Shown in pieces: positions 6,978-13,827 of a stretch of DNA of 13,832 bases. The stretch's first letter is position 1. Every line of letters starts with the position of its first letter. Source of the stretch: JANWHF01 sp036276235 (lineage in GTDB: Bacteria > Planctomycetota > Phycisphaerae > Tepidisphaerales > Tepidisphaeraceae); the NCBI GenBank assembly GCA_036276235.1, contig DATBDZ010000417.1, positions 1 through 13,832 of the forward strand. The letters run 5' to 3'. The notes below the pieces were generated by a model. The model did no database searches and had not been told where the DNA came from. It saw only the letters and a list, made by a program, of their open reading frames with translations. A program made the position numbers and the translations under genes.

Positions 6978-7137
6978 GTAGGGGCGAACCTTGTGTTCGC
7001 CCGGATTGTCGCGCGAAAGACGCGAGCGGACACGAAGGTTCGGCCGTACTGGACGGCGGATTGTGTAGGGGTGAACCTTGTATTCACCCTGGTCGCTCAA
7101 GCGACCGACGGAGGGCGAACACAAGGTTCGCCCCTAC
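6978..7137. repeat. Four alternating REP-like hairpins between rsgA and purF
   Basis: Copies at 6978-7004 (+), 7024-7049 (-, degenerate), 7065-7092 (+) and 7112-7137 (-). Each has a GTAG or GTAC foot, and most form a GGGYGAA/TTCRCCC stem around CCTTGT. The stem of the third copy changes C to T on one arm and G to A on the other, so pairing is kept. A separate small hairpin, GGTCGC-TCAA-GCGACC, sits between the last two copies at 7091-7106. They fill the divergent gap, which otherwise holds only the purF promoter region. Confidence 0.85.
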
Positions 7138-7140
7138 AAT

Positions 7141-7169
7141 TTGACCCTCTCTTCAACCTCGATTAAGAT
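7141..7169 (+). promoter_or_regulatory. Possible purF promoter
   Basis: TTGACC (7141-7146) and TAAGAT (7164-7169) are 17 bases apart, a fair sigma-70-like pair. A closer -10 match, TATGAT (7169-7174), overlaps it but lacks a -35 at the right distance. The box starts 4 bases after the last hairpin repeat. The leader to the start codon would be about 100 bases; I see no PurR box or riboswitch in it. Confidence 0.4.
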
Positions 7170-7267
7170 ATGATCTTGATGCGGTTCGGAGCGTGATCCG
7201 TTTCGCAGCATTCCTGGCAGAACGCGCGTTCGCGTGACTCGTACGATCAGTGACCTCTGGATTGAAC

Positions 7268-7272
7268 GGAGA
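7268..7272 (+). promoter_or_regulatory. Ribosome binding site for the purF TTG start
   Basis: GGAGA, 5 bases before TTG 7278. The only nearby alternative is GTG 7284, at a spacing of 11 bases, which would remove two residues. Confidence 0.55.
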
Positions 7273-7277
7273 CTCTC

Positions 7278-8774
7278 TTGGCCGTGCGGCTTCCCTTATT
7301 TGATGAGCAGACCAGCAGCGGGGCGTTGTCACTCGAGCAAGAGCGGCTGCTGCTCGATGAATACGACAAAAAAGAAAAGTGCGGCCTCTTCGGCGTCTGG
7401 GGAACGCCCGATGCCTCGCAGATCTGCTATCAGGGGCTCTTCGCGCAACAACATCGCGGGCAGGAATCGGCGGGCATTGTCGTTTCCGATGGTACGACGC
7501 TCAATGGCCATGCCGCGATGGGGCTGGTGAGCCAGGTTTTTTCGCCGCGATTGTTGCGGGAGGAATTGGCTGGCCGCGCGGCCATCGGACATGTTCGCTA
7601 TTCCACCACCGGCTCCAGCAAGCTTTGCAATGCTCAGCCGTTGCTCCGGCAATATCTCATGGGCCCGGTGGCGGTGGCGCACAACGGCAATCTGATCAAC
7701 GCCGCTCTTTTGCGCAAGCAATACGAAGAGCATGGCCATATTTTCCAAAGCACGACCGATACCGAGATCATCGTTCATCTGCTGGCCAAGCCGACCCACG
7801 TGGAGAAGCACGATCCGCTGCCGCACGTTCTGCGGCATTTGCAGGGATCATTCAGCCTGCTCTTTTTGTTTCCCAATCGCATCGAAGCCTGCCGCGATCC
7901 GTGGGGCATCCGCCCACTGGTGCTCGGCAAGACGCCGGCCGGCCAATGGTGCGTCGCGAGCGAAACGTGCGCGTTTGATGCGCTCGATGCCGAATATGTG
8001 CGCGAGGTGGAGCCGGGCGAGATCGTGCGGATTGACGACCATGGTCTGACCAGCCGCCGCTTCGATGAGCCGGCGGCAGAGCGGGCGCATTGCGTTTTCG
8101 AGCACGTTTATTTCGCGAATCCCGCAAGCCGCGTCTTTGGGCAAAACGTTCACATCGTGCGCGGAAAAATGGGCCGCGAGCTGGCGCGGCAAGCGCCGGT
8201 GCCGGCCGACTTTGTCATGCCCATGCCCGACTCCGGCCGCAGCGCGGCCCTGGGCTTCGCCAATGAATCGAAGATTCCGTTCGAAGAAGGCATCGTCCCC
8301 AATCGCTTCGTCGGCCGCACGTTTATCCTTCCCGGCCAGGCGCAGCGCGATCGCGCGGTGGCGCTCAAGCTCAACATCATTCCCGATATCGTCGAAGGAA
8401 AGCGGATCATCATCGTCGAGGATTCCGTAGTGCGCGGCACCACGACGCGCTCCAAAATGCGCGCCCTTCGCCGCGCGGGAGCGAAGGAAATCCATCTTCG
8501 CGTCTCCTGCCCGCCGATCCGGCATCCCTGTTTTTATGGAATCGATTTCCCCACCAGCGAGGAATTGATCGCTCACAACCGCACCGTCGAGCAGATCGGC
8601 GAGTTCCTGGAAGTCGATTCGCTGGCGTACTTGTCGCTGGAGCGAATGCTCAGCTGCATGAAGCAAACGACCGACAATTACTGCACCGCCTGCTGGAGCG
8701 GGCGATACAAGATTCCCATCGATCAGCCGCAAAGCAAATTCAGCTTCGAGCGCGATCAGTTGCGGATGTTTTGA
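7278..8774 (+). CDS. purF: Amidophosphoribosyltransferase
   Basis: PurF makes 5-phosphoribosylamine from PRPP and glutamine, the first step of de novo purine synthesis. The product has 498 residues. The glutaminase nucleophile is C35 in KEKCGLFGVWG, after a 34-residue propeptide that is cut off in this enzyme type. The glutaminase domain shows QQHRGQESAGI, GHVRYSTTG and AHNGNL. The PRPP loop is IIIVEDSVVRGTTT (377-390). Four cysteines, C272 (AHCVFEHVYF), C418 (HPCFYGID), C469 and C472 (YCTAC), match the 4Fe-4S ligands of the Bacillus-type enzyme, so this is the iron-sulfur, propeptide-processed class. The start is TTG 7278, preceded by GGAGA. It is divergent from rsgA and convergent with pnkp; no other purine gene is in the window. 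Confidence 0.97.
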   Translation: MAVRLPLFDEQTSSGALSLEQERLLLDEYDKKEKCGLFGVWGTPDASQICYQGLFAQQHRGQESAGIVVSDGTTLNGHAAMGLVSQVFSPRLLREELAGRAAIGHVRYSTTGSSKLCNAQPLLRQYLMGPVAVAHNGNLINAALLRKQYEEHGHIFQSTTDTEIIVHLLAKPTHVEKHDPLPHVLRHLQGSFSLLFLFPNRIEACRDPWGIRPLVLGKTPAGQWCVASETCAFDALDAEYVREVEPGEIVRIDDHGLTSRRFDEPAAERAHCVFEHVYFANPASRVFGQNVHIVRGKMGRELARQAPVPADFVMPMPDSGRSAALGFANESKIPFEEGIVPNRFVGRTFILPGQAQRDRAVALKLNIIPDIVEGKRIIIVEDSVVRGTTTRSKMRALRRAGAKEIHLRVSCPPIRHPCFYGIDFPTSEELIAHNRTVEQIGEFLEVDSLAYLSLERMLSCMKQTTDNYCTACWSGRYKIPIDQPQSKFSFERDQLRMF

Positions 8775-8804
8775 CCTGCCACGTCATGCACGCGCTGTAG
8801 CGCT

Positions 8805-8876
8805 GTAGGGTGGGAGTACTCGCCCACCATTTGTTGATTATGCACGGCTCGTGGTGGGCGAGTACACCCACCCTAC
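8805..8876. repeat. Inverted pair of GTAGGG hairpins between purF and pnkp
   Basis: Copies at 8805-8829 (+) and 8852-8876 (-), with GTAG feet outward. Each folds as GGTGGG..CCCACC around a GTACTC-type core. The same pair recurs at 13458-13518. Placed between convergent genes, the pair may help to end transcription or protect mRNA ends. A tandem CGCTGTAG doublet (8793-8808) leads into the first foot. Confidence 0.85.
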
Positions 8877-8895
8877 ATAAGACGCTGCGTCTTAT
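8877..8895. terminator. Hairpin overlapping the pnkp stop codon
   Basis: ATAAGACG-CTG-CGTCTTAT is a perfect 8-base stem with a 3-base loop. It abuts the REP pair and includes the TAA stop of pnkp (8892-8894). Its position suggests a role in termination or mRNA 3'-end structure, but there is no T-run. Confidence 0.45.
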
Positions 8896-11800
8896 AGCCG
8901 CGGATCGACCGGCTCGCTCTCCAGCGCCAGGATTCCAAACACGCATTCATGTACGCGATGCAGCGGCTGCATTGAAACAAACCGCTCCAGCGACTCGATC
9001 CCCAACGCAAACTGCCGCAGCGCCATCGCCCGCTTGGCTCCTAGACCGCGGCTGCGCAATCGCTCCAGATTTTTCGGCGCGCAATAGTCCGGGCCATAGA
9101 TGATTCGCAGATACTCGCGCCCTCTGCATTTGACGGCAGGCTGCAAAATTCCCTTTGGCCCCTGCACGATAAACTGCAGCGGCTTCACCACCATCCCCTC
9201 GCCGCCGGCGGCGGTCAGCTCTTCCCACCAGCCGATTCCCAGCGCGACAGACGCCGGATGAGCCAGATCGATCACCTTGTTCCGCGTCGCCATCAACATC
9301 GGCGAAGCGCCTTGGGCGAGCTTCGCCAGCGTCTGCATATGCCACGGATGATCGCGATTGGTATGCACCTTTCCTTCGCTGGCCAGCAGATGAAACGGCG
9401 CAAGACGCAAGTCGGCGGCCGATGCCACGTTCCAGCAATAGCGCCGGTAGGCGTCGATAAACTGTGTGGTTGCGCCGAAGCGTTCGCGGCTCTCTGCCAG
9501 CAGCGCGCTTAATTCCGGATGATCCGCAAAGCGAACGTTTGCCTGCTCCAGCAGATCGATCGAAGCGGGAAGCGCCGCCCGCGCCGCCGACCCGACGGCG
9601 GCGTATTGATTCTTCAAAAGCTCCTGCGCCTTGGCCGACCAGGGCATCAGCTCGCAATCGAAACAGAACCAATCCGTCTTGAATTGCTCCCAGTAGCCGC
9701 ACGATTCCAGCGCGCGATGCAAAGTGGCGAGCATCTGCTGCTCCACCGCGCGATCTTCAAAGAATCGGCGCCCGGTGCGCGTGTAGATGATCCCGATGCT
9801 GTCCTCTTCAATGCCAAATCGGCGACGAACCGCCGCCGGATCGCGGCAGACGATCGCCACCGCGCGCGAGCCCATATGCTTCTCCTCGCAAATCACGCTC
9901 GCGACGCCATTCGCGCGGTAATACTCAAACGCCTCGGCCGGATGCTCGAGCAATCCCGGCATGCGCGATGTTTCCGAGGGAGACATCGTCGGCGGCAGAT
10001 AGATCAGCCAGCGCGGGTCTGCCGCGAAGCGGCTCATCACTTCCAGCGCCGCAATTGCATTCTCCTCGCGCACCAAAACCGACGGCCCCAGCCGCGTCTG
10101 GATCACCCGCTTGCCGAGAACATCGTTGATATCCAGCACATCATCATGCTGAATGAGCGGCAGCGCCTCGCGCGCCGCCGCCCAGGATTGCACGGCCCAT
10201 TTCTGCGCTTCATGCTTGAGCCGATCGATCGCGTCGGTCGGCGTCAACCAGCAAAGCTCGTGATCTTTCTCAACCGCTCCGCGTGGCTCGCCAACAAATG
10301 CCGCCTCGTAATACGTTCCCTGCTTGGCCAGATGACGGCCCTCCGAGCCGATCAACTGCGTGGCGTTTCCAAGCCGCCGCAGGATGCGAATCTCCCGCCC
10401 GCATTCCTCGCGCACCTCGCGGCGAAGCGTCTGATGATGCGTCTCATTTTCTTCCGCGCCGCCGCCGGGCAGGAAGTAATGCGTCGGGCCTATCTTCATG
10501 ACCGCGATTCGCCCATCCTCGTCGGTGATGATCGCATACGTGCCCGGCCGCGCGCGATATTCCGCTCCTTCAATTCGCTGGCCGAATTCGCGATCCTCCC
10601 CCATCACCGGCGGCGGCAGAAAAGTCCTCGCTGTCTGCGCATAAGTTTGATGCGCCAGCACGCTGACGATCTGCTTCTCCGGCCACCGCAGCGCCGACAG
10701 CTTGCCGCCGAACACGCAGCCGGTATCGATGTTGATCGTGTTGTTATGCCACGTCGGCTCCGGCACCGGCGTGTGGCCGTAGACGATCGCCGCGTCACCG
10801 CGATATTCCGCGGCCCAATCCAGCCGCACCGGCAAGCCGGCGTCATCAACTTCGCCGGTTGTATCTCCATACAGCGCAAAATCCCGCACGCGTCCCGAAG
10901 CGCGGCCGATAAACCGCTGCTTCATCCCCGCATGCGCCGCCACCAGCCGCCCGCCGTCCAATACATAATGGCTCACCAGCCGATCGATGAAATCCGCCAC
11001 CTCGTGCGAGAATTCCGGCGGCTCCTTCGCAAGCTGCTCGAGCGTTTCGGCCAGGCCGTGCGCGATCTTCACATCGCGCCCGCGCAGTTTTTTCAGCAGC
11101 TTGACGTCATGATTTCCTGGCACGCACAGCGCGGTGCCCGCCTTCACCATTCCCATCACCAGCCGCAACACCTGCGGCGATTTGGGCCCACGATCGCAAA
11201 GATCGCCCAGGAAAACCGCCTTGCGACCAGGCGGAGGAGTGACTGTAAACGGCTCGCCTGCGGGGCCCGCGTTGGAGCTTGAAAATCCTTCATCGTGGCA
11301 CGGGTTTGCAACCCGTGCTTGCGATGTGGGAATAGATAAAGGCACTGGAAACGGCGTCTGTTGCTCCTGCGCCGCCTGCACGGGTTGAAAACCCGTGCCA
11401 CATGAAGAGTTCTCAACCGCCCCGGCGGACGCAGGCCCCACGCGGTACCCCAACTCTCCGAGCAACTCCACCAACTCATCAAAACATCCATGCACGTCGC
11501 CGATGATGTCAAACGGCCCATGATCCTGCTGGCGATTATTCCAGAGCGGCTGCCGCTCGATCGTCGCCGCGTCTACTTCCTCGACGCTGTTCAAGACATG
11601 CACATACCGAAACCCCTCGCGCTGCAAGCCGCGCAGGGAGCGCCGAAGCTGCATGCAATGCGTCCGCACCACATGCGGCCCGAATTTCCGATCCGCCCGC
11701 GAGGAGTTCCGATCCGCGCAGGTCCGCTCGCCGATATTCAACACAATCGCCACTGGTAGGACATCATGCTCGCGCGCCAGCCGCACCAGCGGCCGCCGCG

Positions 11801-12056
11801 ATTCTTCCTGCACGTTGGTGGCATCGATGACGGTCAGCCGCCCTCGCGCCAGCCGCTTGCCGCCGATGAACTGCAACACATCAAACGCATCCGAGGTAGC
11901 CGCCTGGCTGTTCGGATCATCCGCCACCAGCCCGCGGCATTCGTCGGAGGAAATGATTTCCGTCGCGCGAAAATGCTTGCGCGCAAACGAAGACTTCCCA
12001 GACCCCGAAGGGCCGACGAGGACGACGAGACAGAGATCAGGAATCTGCAGAGTCAC
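8892..12056 (-). CDS. pnkp: Polynucleotide kinase-phosphatase-ligase with inserted Nudix domain
   Basis: Bacterial Pnkp heals and seals broken RNA ends: 5'-kinase, 2',3'-phosphatase, and a ligase-type adenylyltransferase. In this 1054-residue protein the kinase has P-loop GPSGSGKS (15-22), D38 and R116. The metallophosphatase has GDVHG (D187, H189), GDLCDRG (D285, R289), GNHD (N315, H316), H375, H428 and D444. The ligase has EEKHMGSRAV (K726 as adenylated lysine), DCELMPWS, EGMVVKP and KCRGREYLRIIYG. From memory the Clostridium thermocellum enzyme has about 870 residues with its lysine at 551. The extra length here falls in two places: about 52 residues inside the phosphatase (a DNA repeat, 11295-11401) and about 123 residues (about 500-625) forming a Nudix hydrolase domain with box G532-x5-E538-x7-REVREECG. 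The start is GTG 12056 without a clear ribosome binding site. No hen1 gene is adjacent. Confidence 0.95.
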   Translation of the reverse strand: MTLQIPDLCLVVLVGPSGSGKSSFARKHFRATEIISSDECRGLVADDPNSQAATSDAFDVLQFIGGKRLARGRLTVIDATNVQEESRRPLVRLAREHDVLPVAIVLNIGERTCADRNSSRADRKFGPHVVRTHCMQLRRSLRGLQREGFRYVHVLNSVEEVDAATIERQPLWNNRQQDHGPFDIIGDVHGCFDELVELLGELGYRVGPASAGAVENSSCGTGFQPVQAAQEQQTPFPVPLSIPTSQARVANPCHDEGFSSSNAGPAGEPFTVTPPPGRKAVFLGDLCDRGPKSPQVLRLVMGMVKAGTALCVPGNHDVKLLKKLRGRDVKIAHGLAETLEQLAKEPPEFSHEVADFIDRLVSHYVLDGGRLVAAHAGMKQRFIGRASGRVRDFALYGDTTGEVDDAGLPVRLDWAAEYRGDAAIVYGHTPVPEPTWHNNTINIDTGCVFGGKLSALRWPEKQIVSVLAHQTYAQTARTFLPPPVMGEDREFGQRIEGAEYRARPGTYAIITDEDGRIAVMKIGPTHYFLPGGGAEENETHHQTLRREVREECGREIRILRRLGNATQLIGSEGRHLAKQGTYYEAAFVGEPRGAVEKDHELCWLTPTDAIDRLKHEAQKWAVQSWAAAREALPLIQHDDVLDINDVLGKRVIQTRLGPSVLVREENAIAALEVMSRFAADPRWLIYLPPTMSPSETSRMPGLLEHPAEAFEYYRANGVASVICEEKHMGSRAVAIVCRDPAAVRRRFGIEEDSIGIIYTRTGRRFFEDRAVEQQMLATLHRALESCGYWEQFKTDWFCFDCELMPWSAKAQELLKNQYAAVGSAARAALPASIDLLEQANVRFADHPELSALLAESRERFGATTQFIDAYRRYCWNVASAADLRLAPFHLLASEGKVHTNRDHPWHMQTLAKLAQGASPMLMATRNKVIDLAHPASVALGIGWWEELTAAGGEGMVVKPLQFIVQGPKGILQPAVKCRGREYLRIIYGPDYCAPKNLERLRSRGLGAKRAMALRQFALGIESLERFVSMQPLHRVHECVFGILALESEPVDPRL
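11295..11401. repeat. Inverted hairpin pair inside the pnkp coding region
   Basis: GTGGCACGGGTT-TGC-AACCCGTGC (11295-11318) and GCACGGGTT-GAA-AACCCGTGCCAC (11378-11401) are perfect 9-base stems with their GTGG feet outward. Translated in frame on the minus strand they give the peptides CGTGFQPVQ and ARVANPCHDEG. They lie between the first and second metal-binding motifs of the phosphatase. A related CACGGGCG pair is at 13655-13713. Confidence 0.9.
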
Positions 12057-12120
12057 GACAAATCAATTGTGTGGGAACCCCTCGCAACACGCCACGCCAA
12101 GAGGAACCAAGCCAGGTATC

Positions 12121-12126
12121 AGTATA
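12121..12126 (-). promoter_or_regulatory. Possible -10 box for pnkp
   Basis: TATACT on the minus strand, 65 bases before the GTG start. No good -35 box lies at 16-18 bases, so this is weak. The divergent gap 12057-12265 otherwise shows no repeats. Confidence 0.25.
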
Positions 12127-12199
12127 GGCATCGCTCAATGCAGCCGTTCGCGGTACCGCCCTGTCGGCGATCACGCTAACGTCGGAACGAGACGATCGA

Positions 12200-12205
12200 T
12201 ACAAT
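12200..12205 (+). promoter_or_regulatory. Possible -10 box for the VOC gene
   Basis: TACAAT, 60 bases before the ATG at 12266, matches five of six consensus bases. The matching -35 position (TAACGT) is poor. Confidence 0.3.
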
Positions 12206-12265
12206 GCATTCGAAGATTTCTCCCGCGTTTTTTCTCGATGCCTTCACAGGCGTTACGAATGACAA

Positions 12266-12631
12266 ATGAAACTTTCTCACATCAACATCACCATGCCCAA
12301 GGGAAACGAAGACATGGCTCGCGCCTTTTATGGCAATTTTCTGGGCTTGAAGGAAATCCCCAAGCCGCCGCCGCTGCGCGCCCGCGGCGGCGTCTGGTTT
12401 GACGCCGGCGGGATCGATCTGCATGTCTCCGCCACGGACGAAATCCCGCAGGCGGACGCTCAGCGGCACTTCGGACTTGAATGCGCCGACATGGAAAGGC
12501 TGCGAGAAAAGCTGACGAAGGCTGCCATTACGATCGATCCCGGCCGCCCCGCGCCGTGGAAGCGTTTTTTCATCCGCGACCCGTTCGGCAATCGCATCGA
12601 AATCCACGAGCCAGGCGCGATGCGCGGGTAA
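12266..12631 (+). CDS. VOC / glyoxalase-fold protein
   Basis: This 121-residue protein has the size and pattern of a single-domain vicinal oxygen chelate protein (glyoxalase, bleomycin-resistance or dioxygenase superfamily). The first half begins KLSHINITMPKG and has ARAFYGNFLGLKEI, then GGVWFDAGGIDLHVS. The second half has HFGLECADMERLREKL and ends RFFIRDPFGNRIEIHEP, the usual closing motif. Possible metal ligands are H5, the His in DLHVS, the His of RHFGLE, and the Glu in RIEIHEP, but the actual chemistry cannot be read from sequence. No ribosome binding site is visible. birA follows 23 bases after its stop, so the pair is probably co-transcribed, although no functional link between them is known to me. 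Confidence 0.85.
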   Translation: MKLSHINITMPKGNEDMARAFYGNFLGLKEIPKPPPLRARGGVWFDAGGIDLHVSATDEIPQADAQRHFGLECADMERLREKLTKAAITIDPGRPAPWKRFFIRDPFGNRIEIHEPGAMRG

Positions 12632-12654
12632 TTCGTGACTTGTTGCAGGGCCGC

Positions 12655-13461
12655 GTGCACAATGCGCCCGGAGAATTTCCCATCCGCCGACAAACTTTCA
12701 ATTCCTTCGATCTCGCACGGGCGCGCGCGGGCGTGGAGCCGTTTCGGCTGCATTGGTTTGCGCGGCTGCGGAGCACGAACGATCATGCCGCGGTTTTGCG
12801 GAAGCACGGCAAGCTTTTCGCGCCGGCGATCGTGCTCACAAGCCATCAGACCGCCGGCCGCGGGCGCGGATCGCATGTCTGGTGGTCGGCGGCGGGAGGT
12901 CTCACCGTCACGTTTGTTTTTCCCAATGATCCGCAGATCGCGCCGCATCAGGTGCCGCTGCTGGCGGGGCTGGCGGCACGGAATGCTGTCGCGGAGTTGC
13001 TGGGGGATAATGGCGTGCAACTCAAGTGGCCCAACGATCTGCTCTACGGCGGAAAGAAACTGGGCGGCTTGCTCTGTGAGCGGATTCTCAAGGTTGATCT
13101 GGTGGGCCTGGGGATCAATGTGAATCTCGACGCCAATTCCGCCCCGAAACATTTGCTCGGGCAGATTACTTCGATGTACTCCATCGCCGGCCGGCGATTT
13201 GAGATGACCGATGTTCTGATCGCGCTGAGCCGCCATTTGCACGGAACGATCAGCCGCGGCGGCGAGCGGCCCTTCGCCGAGATGCTGCGCGAATATGATG
13301 CGCATCATGCCCTGCGCGGTCGGATGGTGAGCGTCACCGCCGGCGATGGCGACCCGCCGCTCCGGGGAAAATGCGAAGGCCTGGACACGATGGGGCGGCT
13401 GTTGCTGCGCTCGCGAACGAAACTTCATCACATTATTTCGGGACAGGTTGCCTCAGTGTAG
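12655..13461 (+). CDS. birA: Biotin--[acetyl-CoA-carboxylase] ligase, class I without DNA-binding domain
   Basis: BirA activates biotin with ATP and attaches it to the biotin carrier protein of acetyl-CoA carboxylase. Visible motifs, numbered from the chosen start: LRSTND (38-43), QTAGRGRGSHVWW (65-77, adenylate loop; a usual Arg after GRGR is Gly here), LKWPNDLLYGGKKLGGLLCE (123-142) and GLGINVN (151-157). The C-terminal SH3-like part follows (ALRGRMVSV...LRGKCEGLDTMGRLLL). There is no N-terminal winged helix, so it is a simple ligase, not a repressor. The open frame extends back to 12481 across the VOC gene, but that part is out-of-frame overlap. I choose GTG 12655 with CAGGG just upstream; TTG 12640 or 12643 and GTG 12733 are alternatives. 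The product is 268 residues. The stop TAG lies in the GTAG foot of a hairpin repeat, and a second copy of this gene's last 45 bases lies downstream. Confidence 0.93.
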   Translation: MHNAPGEFPIRRQTFNSFDLARARAGVEPFRLHWFARLRSTNDHAAVLRKHGKLFAPAIVLTSHQTAGRGRGSHVWWSAAGGLTVTFVFPNDPQIAPHQVPLLAGLAARNAVAELLGDNGVQLKWPNDLLYGGKKLGGLLCERILKVDLVGLGINVNLDANSAPKHLLGQITSMYSIAGRRFEMTDVLIALSRHLHGTISRGGERPFAEMLREYDAHHALRGRMVSVTAGDGDPPLRGKCEGLDTMGRLLLRSRTKLHHIISGQVASV

Positions 13462-13564
13462 GGTGGGTGTACTCGCCCACCACGAGCGGAAGATGGTGGG
13501 CGAGTACACCCACCCTACGAAAACTTCATCGCATTTTTTTCGGGGCAGGTTGTGGCTGTTTAGG
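13418..13564. repeat. birA 3' end duplicated around a hairpin pair
   Basis: The last 45 bases of birA (13418-13463) recur imperfectly at 13518-13564, both running from CGAAA..CTTCATC to TAGGG. Between them lies an inverted GTAGGG hairpin pair (13458-13482 and 13494-13518), the same family as at 8805-8876. If one T is removed from the T-run of the second copy, it reads KLHRIFSGQVVAV-stop, against KLHHIISGQVASV-stop in birA. Confidence 0.8.
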
Positions 13565-13565
13565 G

Positions 13566-13630
13566 CCAACTTCTCCCTCGCCCCTGACTTCGACAAGCTC
13601 AGTCGAGTCGTACTCAGGGGAGAGGGTTGG
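13566..13630. repeat. Imperfect inverted repeat with CTTCGACAAGCTCAG core
   Basis: Outer arms CCAACTTCTCCCTCGCCCCTGA (13566-13587 by position) and TCAGGGGAGAGGGTTGG (13614-13630) pair over most of their length. The centre contains CTTCGACAAGCTCAG, a word I know as a dispersed repeat in several bacterial groups. The CCCCTGA/TCAGGGG core also forms the hairpin at 1-22. Confidence 0.65.
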
Positions 13631-13654
13631 GGTGAAGGGACGAACGCGTCAACA

Positions 13655-13713
13655 GTGGCACGGGCGTCTCGCCCGTGATCCGGGCAAAGACCACGGGCGG
13701 GACGCCCAATGCC
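13655..13713. repeat. CACGGGCG inverted hairpin pair
   Basis: A GTGG foot leads into CACGGGCG-TCT-CGCCCGTG (13655-13677). A degenerate inverted copy follows (13691-13713). This is a stem variant of the pair inside pnkp: GGGTT/AACCC there becomes GGGCG/CGCCC here, still paired. No gene is present between 13462 and the end of the window; repeats and a promoter/leader-like stretch fill it. Confidence 0.75.
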
Positions 13714-13730
13714 GGCAACTTTAGATTGTT

Positions 13731-13736
13731 TATAAC
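13731..13736 (+). promoter_or_regulatory. Possible -10 box for the gene beyond the right edge
   Basis: TATAAC matches five of six consensus bases in a locally AT-rich patch. The -35 position is poor. It lies about 90 bases before the Shine-Dalgarno at 13820. Confidence 0.25.
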
Positions 13737-13776
13737 TCCGCGCCGCCGCGCGATTTACAACGTTCGCGCAAAACGC

Positions 13777-13827
13777 GGCCTCCTGTCAAAATGGTGTTGC
13801 TTTAACGCACCACTCAACAAGGAGGCC
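13777..13827 (+). promoter_or_regulatory. Leader hairpin that would mask a Shine-Dalgarno
   Basis: AAGGAGG at 13819-13825 is a strong ribosome binding site for a gene that must start just past the window. It lies inside AGGAGGCC (13820-13827), which is perfectly complementary to GGCCTCCT (13777-13784). A second inner stem, TGGTG (13792-13796) with CACCA (13808-13812), stacks inside after two 7-base unpaired strands. The fold would hide the ribosome binding site. Confidence 0.55.

Noticed and set aside
6942..7124. N-terminal extension of RsgA by 61 residues
   Set aside because: The codons are translated hairpin repeats (GEYKVHPY, GEHKVRPY). The conserved protein starts well at 6941.
7171..7277. 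Purine riboswitch before purF
   Set aside because: The leader is about 100 bases and shows neither the paired-loop pattern of purine riboswitches nor a PurR-like palindrome.
9519..11282. A 587-codon open frame opposite pnkp
   Set aside because: A shadow frame of the GC-rich pnkp gene: Arg-rich, with no recognisable motif, while the opposite strand has a full set of conserved motifs.
12481..12654. BirA start at ATG 12481
   Set aside because: This stretch overlaps the VOC gene in another frame, and the residues do not resemble a BirA winged helix.
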